This document shows positions 10,577-21,710 of a DNA stretch of 64,000 bases, one piece after another (the first letter of the stretch is position 1; each line of letters opens with the position of its first letter). A program made the position numbers and the translations under genes. The notes below the pieces were generated by a model. That model saw only the letters and a list, made by a program, of their open reading frames with translations. It ran no database searches and was not told the origin of the DNA. This stretch comes from Tremella fuciformis (lineage: Eukaryota > Basidiomycota > Tremellomycetes > Tremellales > Tremellaceae): the NCBI GenBank assembly GCA_032768795.1, contig CP136500.1, forward strand, positions 310,001 to 374,000, written 5' to 3'.

Positions 10577-10959
10577 CATTTGAAGCTGAAATTTTGTTGT
10601 CGCCCATTCTTTCAGTCCTGATGACTCTCATAACTGCAGATATATTCAAAAGGCCAAGTTGGTCATGAATGTGTCAAATGGATAAGAAGTGCATAAGATA
10701 AGTTCCCTGCTCCCAGAGCAGGAAAAGCAATGCTACAAGAGTTTCTTACATGATAGGAAGGCAGGAAGCAAGTGTGGCAATGTGGCAGTGTGGCAGTGTG
10801 GCACAGATCAGTATTGCTCACAATTCCAACATAATGTCTTGGATATCAGCTGTAGAAGCAATTTTGTCTGACTGGTGTCTGCACCTGCAAGACTTGCGGC
10901 TTGAGGGAACGGACAGTCCACCCATGCATTATCAGCGGAACTTTGCCTTTGGGCATTGC
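10577..10959. other. Non-coding stretch with LTR-like sequence shared with 14897-15410
   Basis: It contains a block (GAAGTGCATAAG, GAGCAGGAAAAGCAATGCTACAAGAG, GGCAGTGTGGCACAGATCAG) that recurs in diverged form at about 14920-15050 and 15220-15400. Those copies lie beside copia2 pieces, so this may be the end of copia2 or its LTR. I see no coding sequence. Confidence 0.4.
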
Positions 10960-11807
10960 TGTCACGTCGGACGTGACACCGCCACCTTGCAAGCCTATAT
11001 GTACCACAAACCGCGAGTCTCGGTCAGACTCGGGTTATCGTGACCCTTTTGGTGCAGTGGTATTAGCTGGACAGTGCAATAGCTATGTGGTAGGTTATTG
11101 GCATTGTTACATAATAACCCGAGTCTAAGGACACTTAGGTTCGATTCCCAGAGTGGGATGAGACGGTGTTTTGAAAAGACCTGGCGCTGGGCCTTCGTGT
11201 AGGACACGTTGCGGCTGCTAGGGGATCCTTTTCGGGTTCCAGATAGGCTTGCACCTCGGGGGAGGGGCAATAGGCGCGAGGGCGCGCCTATGGGAGGTGG
11301 GGCAGAGTGTCACGTCGGACGTGACACCGCCACCTTGCAAGCCTATATGTACCACAAACCGCGAGTCTCGGTCAGACTCGGGTTATCGTGACCCTTTTGG
11401 TGCAGTGGTATTAGCTGGACAGTGCAATAGCTATGTGGTAGGTTATTGGCATTGTTACATAATAACCCGAGTCTAAGGACACTTAGGTTCGATTCCCAGA
11501 GTGGGATGAGACGGTGTTTTGAAAAGACCTGGCGCTGGGCCTTCGTGTAGGACACGTTGCGGCTGCTAGGGGATCCTTTTCGGGTTCCAGATAGGCTTGC
11601 ACCTCGGGGGAGGGGCAATAGGCGCGAGGGCGCGCCTATGGGAGGTGGGGCAGAGTGTCACGTCGGACGTGACACCGCCACCTTGCAAGCCTATATGTAC
11701 CACAAACCGCGAGTCTCGGTCAGACTCGGGTTATCGTGACCCTTTTGGTGCAGTGGTATTAGCTGGACAGTGCAATAGCTATGTGGTAGGTTATTGGCAT
11801 TGTTACA
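10960..11807 (+). repeat. Tandem array: 2.4 copies of a 348-bp unit with tRNA-like A and B boxes
   Basis: Units start at 10960, 11308 and 11656, each with the near-palindrome TGTCACGTCGGACGTGACA; the third stops at about 11807. The copies appear identical. Inside each full unit are TGGTGCAGTGG (fits the Pol III A box TRGYNNARNGG; 11050 and 11398) and GGTTCGATTCC (fits the B box; 11138 and 11486). Just before the B box is the hairpin CTAAG/CTTAG, like a long tRNA variable arm. GACTCGGGTTAT and ATAACCCGAGTC form a 12-bp inverted repeat around the A box. Each unit ends in the purine tract GGGAGGTGGGGCAGAG. It could be a tRNA-derived SINE, a tRNA pseudogene, or a tiny LTR element whose LTR has shrunk to its two ends. 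Confidence 0.8.
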
Positions 11808-12047
11808 ATTGCCCTCCGGCCACAACTACAGACCAAGTTTCTCACGGGAACCTGTGAGCCACGTGGTTTGTCTCATCGTGTTCTTTGCGGGCTTTGGGGT
11901 CAAAGGTAATGCTATTAGCGAAGGTGTCTAATGGGGATCCCCAAGATAAGGTAATGTAATTAGTGTACGCCACATGGTTGCCACACGGTTTATCTCGGAG
12001 TGTTCATCCTTTATTATAGTAGATGCGCTTGCCTCTTGATAAATATA
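11808..12047. other. Unassigned sequence between tandem array and copia2a
   Basis: No ORF, no terminal repeats and no similarity to other parts of the window that I can see. Confidence 0.4.
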
Positions 12048-13581
12048 CAGGCCGTATTGCTTTGGTGCTGCAAGGTTATGTTTGGCGGTCTCAATTTTGC
12101 ATAATTTGGCATTTCCGGCCGCAAATTTCTATTCCAGGCCTTGTGGTGTTGCAGAGACCGAGATGAGGTTCCAATCTAGCCCAGGAATATATAGTCAGCC
12201 TGGAAAAGCAATTCTGGCAAGGTAGAGAGTGCCAGTCATGTTGCAGGGCAAGTGTCCTGAATTCCCAAATGGGACTTGCATTTTCTGAGCCCTTTTGAGT
12301 ATCATTGCACATGTGGTGTGTGGCACCAGAGTCAAAAATGAATTCATTGCGGTTACAATTTGCATGGTAGGCTGATGCGGTTGCTGTGGTAGACGTTGGT
12401 ATCGACATGACGGCTGGCAGAGGCAATCTCGGCCTTGGGTGGAATTCTTTGTATCTGCTTGTTCCGATTCTGCAGGTTGTGACGTTCTGCATTGCTGTGG
12501 CCATGGATCCGGTGATGACCGCAATATTTGGACATATCTCTGGCCGATTTGGCCGGTCTCCTTGCTGCAGCTAAAGCTGAGGCTGAATTTGAGTTTTTCC
12601 GCCTCTCATACTCAGCCTGCACTGCCAATTTGACCTCTGCAAAGCTGAGGGGCTGTTGCATCCCTAGATTCTGCTTTGTGGTTGCATATGATTCAGGCAG
12701 GGCAAGTAACATTGTCACGATGCGGCGCTCTCCCGTTGGCAGAGGCCCTCTCGCACAATACCAGAGTCGATAATAGAGGATAAAGGGTAAAAGGAGGATC
12801 TCGAGGTCAGAATCTCGTCGAGGGTACAAGGTTGTCAAGGTAACAAGGTTGTCAAAGATGCAGCGCGAGTGCAACTCAGCCACGCTGCGTGCAAACGGAG
12901 AGAGTGAGATTGTCAATGGTAATCCATGGGACTCAATCAAAGAGTGCTGAAGAACTAACTACCATGGGAACCCTGGGCATCCTATATATCTTTGACCCTG
13001 CAACCAGCCACCCTGCCTCATCGAGGTTCTCCAACCTGAGGTTGGTCACGTGTGGGCCACGTGGGAGGTGTCAGCCACGTGTATATGGTCATTGAGGGCG
13101 TGGCCGTTGTGACAAACATGCAAAATGCAAGGATTATATCGGAAGAAATTCTGCCAGAGCTGTTTAGCTGGGTGTGAGCACTCTGCTGTGCAGCCAAAGC
13201 TGGCACTGGGTCCTCCCCATTGATAATTGAGGCCCTAGCAAGCAATGGGAACAAAGCGGGTTGCCTGGCACCTGTAGAAGCAGAAAGCTGCCGCTTTAAT
13301 TCCTCTCAAAGCAATTTTGGTGAGGGCAATGTCCAATCTTTCCAGAGGCCTAGCAAGCAGGACAGCCTGGACGGTCTCAGTGAGGCTCTGGATGTTGTTG
13401 CAAACAATTCATCAAATTTGAGCTGGTCTGCAGCCGTGATTGGCAAAATTGGTTTGGTTCTGATACAGGCATGCAAGCCCTTGCCCATGAGAGTGGTGGC
13501 AATATGCAATTCCCAGTGTGTATAATTATTGCTGTCTTTGAAAGTCACAAGTTTGATTTTTGGAATTTTGATATCCTTCAT
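12048..13581 (-). pseudogene. copia2a: Gag and protease fragment of a second copia family, split by LTR-B
   Basis: The minus strand starts at about 13581 (MKDIKIPKIKLVTFKDSNNYTHWELHI, a copia Gag opening) and continues beyond an LTR-B insertion (12713-13114) with LLALPESYATTKQNL, VQAEYERRKN and a zinc-knuckle-like YCGHHRIHGHS, then the protease signature FDSGATHHM (about 12330). It decays by frameshifts after that and stops near 12048. It is homologous to copia2b at 15429-17816 over the protease part, but clearly different from copia1. Confidence 0.82.
12713..13114. repeat. Solo LTR, family B, inside copia2a
   Basis: 402 bp, TGTCACGATGCGG...GGCCGTTGTGACA, with an exact duplication AACAT on both sides (12708-12712, 13115-13119). 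It is the shortest and most decayed family B copy here. Confidence 0.93.
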
Positions 13582-13928
13582 CTCTTATGATAATGTCACG
13601 AGAACGGCTCGGTCAAATTTGGGTGATGTTGATAGGTATGATAGAAGCCAATGCAAGCAAGATTTATCATGGGCAAAGGAGCAATTTTAAATATGCAAGT
13701 GTCAGCTGCAGTTGCAAAAGTTTGAATGAGACTCTCAAAGAGACTCACTCAGCTGGAAGCGAGAGCGTCTTGAATTGCCTATGAGGCTCAGAGGCTGCCC
13801 ACCAGGTTTTACTGGATTCTGCGGCCGCCGGAACGGTGTACAACCTCCTGGGTGCTCCAGCAATGCTAGGGATCCGCCTAAGATTGATTTCTGCAGAGCC
13901 CAGTCCGGATTTGCTCAAAGTCCCTCAA
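13582..13928. other. Probable copia2a leader and flank, no gene seen
   Basis: AT-rich sequence immediately upstream (on the minus strand) of the copia2a Gag start. I could not define an LTR boundary. Confidence 0.35.
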
Positions 13929-13930
13929 TA

Positions 13931-14078
13931 GGGGTTGTCAATTTTGTTTTCGGGCGATTATAGATCTATCACAGGCTCATTGTGTGAGGTAGTTTTTGGT
14001 GGTAGATCTATCAATTATTTCCGAGTCGGGAAAACAATTGACACGACTATCAATCGATTGCCCAAAATTGACAACCCC
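13931..14078. mobile_element. MITE with 16-bp terminal inverted repeats and TA duplication
   Basis: 148 bp with ends GGGGTTGTCAATTTTG and CAAAATTGACAACCCC, perfect inverted repeats, flanked by TA on both sides (13929-13930, 14079-14080). This is the footprint of a Tc1/mariner/pogo-type non-autonomous element. Its ends differ from those of the pogo element at 26307-28413, so it was mobilised by another transposase. Confidence 0.9.
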
Positions 14079-14192
14079 TAATGTAACCTAGTGTAGGGAC
14101 TAGGGCGGTTTGCCTTCTCCTGCCAAGCCCAGCACGCCGCGATTTCACCCAGCAATAGAGCAGAAGCGATGTATGGAGTAATTGTTGTAAAA

Positions 14193-14329
14193 TGTTCCGT
14201 AGGTGATTACATAAAACAAGGATCCTTCTGGTATATACTAAATCAAAAGGAAATCTGTGGCCAAGCTTGGGTTAATCACGGACTTGACTCATTATATAGG
14301 GCTACCTTGGCGATGTGTCATTCATGACA
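14193..14329. repeat. Small LTR-like element, family E (decayed copy)
   Basis: 137 bp homologous to 25373-25503 and 51519-51659. It begins TGTTCCGTAGGTGATTACA and ends GTCATTCATGACA. Flanks TAAAA/TAGAA are nearly alike. Confidence 0.75.
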
Positions 14330-15428
14330 TAGAATCGGAAAGCCGATTGCAGTGATAAGGCAAAAACCCAAGAACGAGTGCGCCGGTATTGATCTGCCGG
14401 AGCCTGTATATAGCCTGTAGTTGCTGCTACTCTGTGTAAAAATAGCAGGCGGATCGGTGCAGCAATGGACAAGAAATCGGATATCCGGTGTTGTAAGACT
14501 CAACTCCAAATTTTGAGTCTACCGGAAATGAAAAATTCGATATCTCGGGAACGGTGAGTGATCCTGGGCTATGCTCAATTGTGGTCGTGAACGCAATCAC
14601 AGACACTGGTGTGTAATATGGAGAGGTTCGTCGGATCGGTAATTCGCGAGAAGTTGCCAAAGTCGTGATGGACCGTTATTCCGGCCTTGATTGGGTGCTA
14701 GACCGCTGCAAGACCATGTTTGCACTGTGTAGATAGTGCTGTGTTGTTCCGGCGCTTGTAGGTGGAGCGACAGAGGTGTTAGGTGGGTAGGTAGGTAGCC
14801 GGAAACCGTGTGATTGGCGAAGGCGATTGCGGGTGAACCGCTGAAGCTAACGGAGAACCGAGGATACCTCGTGAAAAAGCACATTGAGCACCATATATAT
14901 GGTCACTTTGTTGGATGAATAAGAAGTGCATAGAGATATCTGCACTGCTCAGAGAGCAGGAAAGCAAATTTATGACTGTGAATCAGGAGAAGAGGCAAAG
15001 TTGATGTGGCAGTGTGGCTGCTTGGCACAGATCAGTATTGCTGAGAGTTCAAAGACAGTTTGTTGACAGAAAACCAAGTTTGTTGATGAAAAACCAAGTT
15101 TGTTGATGAAAAACCAAGTTTGTGCATCATTAGTTGACTTTGCAAGCCCGATATTTTTGTGCATGGATGACTAGCAGAGTTTTGATTTGGATGAAGAGGT
15201 TCATGATTAAATTGTCAGATGAATAGGAAGTGCATACACAGCGTTCCTGCTCACAGAGCAGGAAAAGCGATGCTACAAGAGTCTCCTTACATAACAGGAA
15301 AGGCAGGAAGCGATGTGGCAGTGTGACAGTGTGGCACAGATCAGTATTGCTCACAATTCCGACAAAGTTAAGGCGCAGGTGATAATTGCAGCTTGAATTT
15401 CGTTTTCAATTTCTTCATCATGTCTCAT
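14330..15428. other. Non-coding region with short tandem repeats
   Basis: No convincing gene. 15055-15125 holds three near-copies of a 20-bp unit (AAAACCAAGTTTGTTGATGA). About 14920-15050 and 15220-15400 carry two diverged copies of the block also found at about 10680-10830, which suggests remnants of LTRs next to copia2b. Confidence 0.5.
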
Positions 15429-17816
15429 TCAAGTTGAGCTCATCTTAGCTTCCTGAGCTTGATTCAGAGTCGGTATAATTATCGCCATTACGCCCTCCTT
15501 GCTGCGTTTTAGCTGGAGCAGAAGAAGCACAGCCTTCTGCGGCAATTTGGCGATGATGATCTCTTTCAAACAAATTTGTAAATTTTGATTGGCAACCCTC
15601 TGCTCATTTGCCAGATTTTGGAAGAACCGCTCGACTTCCTGCATCCCCTGTCTTGGAGGTGATAGGGGCACGTGCAAATTATTGTCCTGCAAAAGGACAG
15701 ATTGATCAACCTCGATTTGAAGCTGTGAACCTCTAAGTTCTGATTGCGGGATTGTAAATTGCTCAGAATTGAATTCTGTGTTTGCAAAAATAACAACCCT
15801 GCTGATTGTGATGCTGCCGGCCGCTTTCAAATATATCTGGTGCTGTTGGTAGCCTCCTAAGACCACATAAGGATTCCCTCTTGATTTCTTTGTACAAGCT
15901 TATTTTTCTCCGTGTGATTTCGGAAAAATGCTTTGCAGCCAAATGGTTGAAGATGTATAATAGTGCAAATTTGATTCTGCCATTTATTTATCTCCAGGTA
16001 TTTCCTGCTTTGGACCACAGGGTGTGCGATTCCGAGTGTAGGCTATATATAATTTGCGGCTTCAGCCCACAGACCTTGAGGCAATCCGTTGTGAACAAGG
16101 ACTATTCTGACCCCATTGAGAATTGTAAGGTGTGACCGCTCAACTCGGCCATTCTGAGCGTGCGCATCTGATGCGACTTCATCATGCTGAATGCAGTGAT
16201 TCCTCATAAATTGTTTCCACTCATTTGAAGAAAATTTACCAGCATTGTCAGATCTGACGATTTTAACTTGGGTTGGGATGAGCACACCCAGGTCAATCTT
16301 TAACCGAATCCGTATGAATAATTGCCGCCCAATAACTTGACTCCAAGGCATTGTTGACATATCAAACTGGCACTGTCTTGAGATATACCCTGCATCCCTA
16401 TGCATGTTCTCTAGCTGCATGCATACACAAGTTGTTGGGCGCTGTAGGAAACGGCCCAAAAATGCGGAGATTGACATGATACCCGGAGCTCCCGCGCAAC
16501 CCAAAATGCCACAAATCCACTTTTTCACCCTCTACCTGTTGGAGCACGCAATATTAAAGGTGTGCATGTATCAAGAGCAGCTGCAGAGCATGCTGCAGCT
16601 CTTTTTTGAGGCAAAAAGCATGCATGGGACTTAGGAAATGAGTTGCCGGCGTTTCTCGGTGGGTGCGGTTAAAGATTGGACTGGGTGCGGTAATTTGCAC
16701 CCTTGACTTTGGTAGATAGCTGTCTTTCAACCAATGTGATATATTATTGCTGGATCGCTATAAATGCGCCAGACTTCTGCTTCAGAAAACAGCAACGGGC
16801 TGTTCTGGTGAAATTGTCATAACAAGTGAGGAAATCACGAGCTCCATTGACAGAGGGAACTCTTGCTGGACCCCACAAGTCAATATGGACAATCTCAAGC
16901 GGTGCAGATGCTCTGATATTGCTTGGTAATGATGGGACGCAGCCGGCTTTACCCAAAATGCAGCTCTGTGTCACAATACCTCTCTGTTTCTGTCCAAGTG
17001 CCCGTCACTGGGTGACCGAGACTCTTTGACTTTGGCGAGGCTGGGCAAGGCTAGGAGAAGTGGCAAGGGCAAGGGCTCAGAGGACTCGTAGAGTCTCAAC
17101 AAGTGTTGACGAGGGTAGTTGAGATTGGCTAGACAAGGCGAGGCAAGGCAAGGTGAGCCGATAAGTGCTAGGCCTTAGCAGCTGTTGGCGGGACAGAGCG
17201 ATAGAGAGTTGGTGAAGAAGAGAATAAGTCCCATGCAACTCAATTGCGAGAGTACTGGAGTTCTACAAGGGCTCTGCGAGTCTTATGTAGCCTACAGCGC
17301 GTCTCATCGCTTCTGCAACTTGCCTCTGCTCGCTTGGCAAGCCCTTGGCTCATCCATGTCGTGCCCATTGTTCTCTTGTTTCCCTTTCTCCGAGTTTGCC
17401 GCATCCGGCAAACTCGCTGAGTAGGCATCAAGGAGCCCTATTGTCCTTCAACGGCAAGCATGGCAAGCGCGCCAAGCGTCAAAGAGCTTGTCTCCAAATT
17501 CAGCAGTGGAAGCGATATTGGCTGATGCGCTTGCCTGCTGATATTGATAGAGACCGGATCGTTTTGGAGCTTTGAGGAGATGATTTCCGGTCTTGATTCT
17601 GCAGAGTTGGGCATTTCCGGCCGCAAATTTCCATCCAAGGCCTTGTGGTGTTGCACAGACTGAGATGAGGTTCCGATCTAGCCCAGGAATGAATATATAC
17701 GCAGCCTGGAAAGGCAATACCGGCCTTGTAGAGAGTGCCAGTTGTAGTGCAAGGTGAATGTGCTCGGAGTTGCATTTTCTGAGCCGGTTTGCAATCTGAC
17801 AGCATTTGAGCATCAT
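15429..17816 (-). pseudogene. copia2b: protease to integrase remnant, split by LTR-F
   Basis: Read on the minus strand: protease-linker sequence (17816-17491, homologous to 12090-12300), then after an LTR-F insertion the GAG-pre-integrase block (ILGKAGCVPSLPSNIRASAPLEIVHIDLWGPARVPS, about 16970-16860), integrase core (VKIVRSDNAGKFSSNEWKQF, QNGRVERSHLTILNGVRIVL, about 16290-16060) and the region leading to RT (15866-15429). Frames change repeatedly and RT is absent. It is an old, dead copy. Confidence 0.82.
16979..17490 (-). repeat. LTR family F, truncated, inside copia2b
   Basis: It begins TGTCACAATACCTCTCTG like the full copy at 42038 and follows it for about 510 bp, losing the far end. CG words of the full copy (for example TTCGACTTCGGCG) appear here with TG/CA (TTTGACTTTGGCG). 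Confidence 0.82.
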
Positions 17817-18126
17817 GTTATGACCCTACAACTTGGCTGATAGCAACAGTCAACACTTATACTGGCAATCACCAGCATAACACTATACTTAGTCCACCGA
17901 CACAAGCCACAGTCAATACTTATTCCGCTGATCACCAACAAAACACTACACTATTTCCGACAACTCAGCCACAGCCACTACTTTTATTGGTGATCTCAGT
18001 ACTTTTACCGGTGAGCTTCCCTGGGTTCAGTACTTTGACTGGTTATCTTCACTGGAGTCAGTACTTTTATTGGTGACCTGGCACACTGACCTCAAGCCCC
18101 CTTACCATTCCGAGTCATTCAGTATC
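17817..18126. repeat. Degenerate tandem repeat around CAGTACTTTTATTGGTGA
   Basis: About 17965-18080 contains four imperfect copies of a roughly 30-bp unit with the core AGTACTTTTATTGGTGA. The same unit occurs at about 20990-21100 and 41020-41045. The upstream part (17820-17965) has a looser repeat of ACACTATACT/CACTACACT. No coding sequence. Confidence 0.6.
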
Positions 18127-18543
18127 TGTCACGTTGCCCACGCCTCTGTGATCACCGACGCACGCCTACAACGGAGTACAACCTTGTTCCAGCCCTGCAC
18201 GCCTGCCATACACGTGACAACATTGTTGATGCTTGAGTGCCTTCAACAAGTCTCGAGTAGCCTCACCGACTCTAGAGCTTGAGCCTTGTTGACAGTGTTT
18301 CAAGGAGAAAAGCCCGAGGCGGTGCTGAGGAGGTCAGAGGGCGATATATATATACAAGGCCACGCCCATAGACCGGTATTAGCACCATGGTATTGAGTTC
18401 CATGGATAGAAAGTAATGGTGCAGCCGTGTTGTCAACGCACAAGAGGCTGTAGGGAACACCTTCTTGTGGAGAACATTGATAGATTGACAGAGAGCATGT
18501 GTGAGAGCGCCTATCAGTCGACGACCGGCCTGGCTCTGTGACA
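18127..18543 (+). repeat. LTR family C
   Basis: 417 bp, TGTCACGTTGCCCACGCC...GGCTCTGTGACA, with an internal TATATATATA at about 18343-18354. No target duplication (GTATC against GTTCC); it abuts the end of a chromodomain fragment. Confidence 0.85.
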
Positions 18544-18581
18544 GTTCCTCCCGTGGAACTTCTTGACAATCTCAAGGGCGC

Positions 18582-19425
18582 TGTCACGTCGGCCACGCCT
18601 CCATGATCACCAACGCACGCCTACAAGTCTCGTTCCAGCCCAGCACGCCTGTCAGACACGTGAGCCTATTGTCGATCCACGAGTAGCCTCGACGACGCTC
18701 GAGTAGCCTTGACGACTCTAGAGCTCGAGCCTCGTCGGTTGTGTTTCAAGGAGAAAGCCCGAGGCGGTGCAGAGGAGGGCACGGGTGATATATATACAAG
18801 TCCTCACCCGTAGACCGTCCTTAGCACCGTGGTATTGAGTCCCATGCATAGAAAGTAACGGCACAGCCGTGTTGTCGACGCACGAGAGGCTGTATGTCAC
18901 GACGGCCACGCCCTCGACAACCTACGCACGTGACCGACACCTCTCACGTGGCCGACACGTGACCTACCTCGGGCTGGAGAACCTCGACGAGGGAGTAGAC
19001 GTTGGATGAACGCGCGACGACGGGAAGCAGGCGCAGAGTCATATAGGATGCCCCGGGCGCCCGTCGTAGTTCTTCAGCACTCTCTGATTGAGTCTCATGG
19101 ATCACCATTGACGATCTCACTCTCTCCGTGGCACGCAGCGTGGCTGAGTCGCACTCACGCTGTATCCTCGACGACCTTGTTACCTCGACGACCTTGTAAC
19201 CTCGACGAGGATCCAACCTCGACGAGGATCCTACCTCGACATCCTCGTTTCTACCCCTTTATCCTTTATTCTTGACTCTGATATTGTGCGAGAGGGCCTC
19301 TGCCAACGGGAGAGCGCAGCATCGTGACACTGTAGGACACACCTTCTCGTGGAGGAGAGAGATAGATCGACAGAGAGCACGTGTGAGAGGGCATATCAGT
19401 CGACGACCGGCCTGGCCCCGTGACA
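18582..19425 (+). repeat. Solo LTR, family C, carrying a nested LTR-B
   Basis: TGTCACGTCGGCCACG...GGCCCCGTGACA, about 409 bp once the nested element (18895-19329 plus one CTGTA) is removed. The duplication GGCGC is exact on both sides (18577-18581, 19426-19430), inside the chromodomain sequence. Confidence 0.92.
18895..19329. repeat. Solo LTR, family B, nested in LTR-C
   Basis: 435 bp, TGTCACGACGGCC...CAGCATCGTGACA, exact duplication CTGTA on both sides (18890-18894, 19330-19334). Contains repeated CCTCGACGAGG words. Confidence 0.94.
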
Positions 19426-19679
19426 GGCGCCAGCAATATTTTTGACTGGCTCCCAGGTTGTCTCCACATCCGTTTCTTTGTACCCCACCCACTTGATGAG
19501 GTGCTTGACCTTCCTGCCCCTTTTTTTCTTTTTCTTTTTTTTTTGGAGTCAACATTGTTTTCATCTCATAGCAAGAACCCTCAGTGTCCACCTCCACAGG
19601 TGGTGGCGGCTTGAAGCTCTGCCCACAAACTATTGCTGGGTAGTACCGCTTGACGCAAAGGACATTGCAGATTGGGTGC

Positions 19680-19808
19680 TGTCAGACCTGTACCCGGTGA
19701 CCAATTTTTGAAGCTCAACAAACTCAAGCAATCGATTTAGGCTGCTAACCATCAACGATCACGAAACTACCACAAGGTGCCACAAGACTCTTTCCAATGG
19801 GAACTATC
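19680..19808 (-). repeat. LTR family A, short fragment
   Basis: About 129 bp matching the end of LTR-A in its + reading (TGTCAGACCTGTACCCGGTGACC, GCTGCTAACCATCAACGA), diverged and cut where a complete LTR-A begins. Confidence 0.7.
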
Positions 19809-20589
19809 TGTCAGACCTACACCAGGTGACCTGTTTTAGATCCAACTAAAGCTCACCAAAATCAATCTATCGATTCAAACTGCTAACTATCAACGACTAT
19901 TCGTAACAGATAGTAGCGAACAAGAGCAGAGTGGAAGCAAGCTGGGTGAGGAGCAACCAAGACTCGCTTCACTTATCTACCTCTTGTCACTGGTACGGTC
20001 GATTCTCTAAGTAGACGTTCTATCTAGAGGACTAGTTAACTAGATTGCTGAGGAGCTTCCTCTGCGATCTTTCCTTCCCAAGTATCCATCTGCTCTCGCT
20101 CGCTCTCTCCCTTGTTCCTCTAGCATCTTCTCTCATGGATTGTTCCATCGTTCTCCTAGTCGTTTCTACTCGTTCCCAATAGTTTCTAGTACTCTCTCCT
20201 CGTCTCTGTTCTCTTCTATCGTCTTCTCTCTGTGCTGGCTCGCATCTGATCTCCTTGCGTGCCCGTTGTCGTTGTTATTGTCCTCGGTCTCCGTCCCGTG
20301 GCCCTGACTGTGAGATAACTCTATCCTCCGTTATCGTGGACCTGACTCTTCTTCTTTGTGTGCGTTCCTGTCATGACTCGGCCGGTGGAAGACTGCGATG
20401 CAACCCTCCGTTGTTCTCCAGGTTGTTCTAGTGTCTTCAAGCGTAAGTTGTAGTTATCTGTGACTAATAGCAACGGTTCCGCCGTGCTCATATTCCTTGG
20501 CTTGTAGGATCCTTTGGATGTTTCCGTCGGAAGATTCCTTGTGGTAGTCTGTAGTCTCGTGTTCAGGAGGCCGTGTTGGTTTCCTGACA
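19809..20589 (-). repeat. Solo LTR, family A
   Basis: 781 bp, TGTCAGACC...TTTCCTGACA. It is the same family as the 3' LTR of gypsy3 (57771-58542). Flanks CTATC and CCATC differ at one base, an almost intact target duplication. Confidence 0.9.
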
Positions 20590-20644
20590 CCATCATAGGG
20601 TCCTACGGACCAATGAGCTTGAATTCAATGGGATTGCTACTATA

Positions 20645-21710
20645 ATTCACGACTAGCAATGACCTTGACCTGGAAGACACTGGAACAATCTACGCTGCCA
20701 AGAAGAACGATAGAATGATCCATCTCAGTCTTCATCGGCCAAACCAGGACAGGAATGCACAGAAGGAGGACAGCCAACTCCATGAAAACGGAGAATTGAG
20801 TTATCTCAAAGTCAGGGCTATACTGCAGAGACCGAGCACGATAATAAAGACGACGGGCATGCAAAGAGATTAGATGCAAGCCAACATGGAGAGAAGTGTC
20901 ATGAACGACATCATCTGAAACACAAGCCACTACTTTTTACGCCATTTTCCTACAAAAACAGTACTTTTTGCACCAAACTCCTCAAAGATTACCTCTTCTG
21001 GTACATTGCTAATTTAAGTCAGTACTTCTATTGGTGATCTTCCCTGGAGTCAATACTTTTATTGGTGATCTTTCCTGAAGCCAGTACTTTTTCCGGTGAT
21101 CCTACTTGGCAACCATCAGCCACCCGTCTGTTCCTAGTACTTATAGACAGACTCTGCAGTAAGGAGAATCGCTTGCAAGCGAGAAATATTGGCAGTAGGA
21201 AAACATTCACATGGAATGGGTGGCAAAACGGGAGGCAAATCCCTTTGGCGTACGTAGCTCTCATGCCTATATAAGGAGCCCCCTTTCTGGCCAAGAGAGT
21301 TTCTTCAGCAACGGATCCCTTGTGTCCCGTCACAAAAGTCACACAGTTGGTCTGAACCCGGTACTCTTGTCCTGTCCCCTCAACCCGTCAAGCATGACAA
21401 GAAGACAATAGAAGTAGAGAGAAGATACTAGAAACTATTGGGAACAAGTAGCAACGACAAGAAAGACGATGGATTGATCAATGAGAGATGGTGCCAGAAG
21501 AACAAGAACGAGAACGGATCACAGGAGAGGGATACCTATAGGAGAACAATTGCAGGAGAAGATCCTCAGTGATCTAGTCAACTAGTCATTTAGATAGAAA
21601 GTCTATGGAGAATCGACGATACCAGTGATGAGAGTTTGATCGCTTCTCACCCAACTTGGTTCCATTCTACTCTTGTTTGTTACTATCTGTTACAAATAGT
21701 CGTTGATAGT
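20645..21710 (+). repeat. LTR family A, old inverted copy split by inserted sequence
   Basis: About 20645-20930 and 21385-21710 match successive parts of LTR-A on the opposite strand, heavily diverged. The 450 bp between contain the CAGTACTTTTATTGGTGATC tandem unit (about 20990-21100) and unassigned sequence with a TATATAAGG box near 21270. Confidence 0.65.

Larger units (their letters stand above)
18544..19679 (-). pseudogene. Gypsy chromodomain fragment interrupted by nested LTRs
   Basis: Taking out the LTR-C insertion (18582-19425), the minus strand reads a gypsy1-related pol tail: VEVDTEGSCYEM, a chromodomain with a frameshift in a T run (19543-19552), TTWEPVKNI, then AGALEIVKKFHGRN across the insertion point. 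This is the expected end of a chromodomain. Its right edge is cut by an LTR-A fragment at 19680. Confidence 0.75.

Noticed and set aside
11043..11160. A normal functional tRNA gene in the tandem unit
   Set aside because: A and B boxes are perfect, but the acceptor stem has two mismatches out of seven, the D stem is poor and the A-B distance is long. Kept only as tRNA-like.
11209..11739. Identical repeated ORFs of 60-91 codons in the 348-bp tandem array
   Set aside because: They simply reflect the identical repeat units and overlap on both strands.
18127..19425. LTR-C as the 3' LTR of the adjacent chromodomain fragment
   Set aside because: The 18582-19425 copy has its own exact GGCGC duplication inside the chromodomain sequence, and its orientation is opposite to the gypsy1 arrangement; it is an independent insertion.
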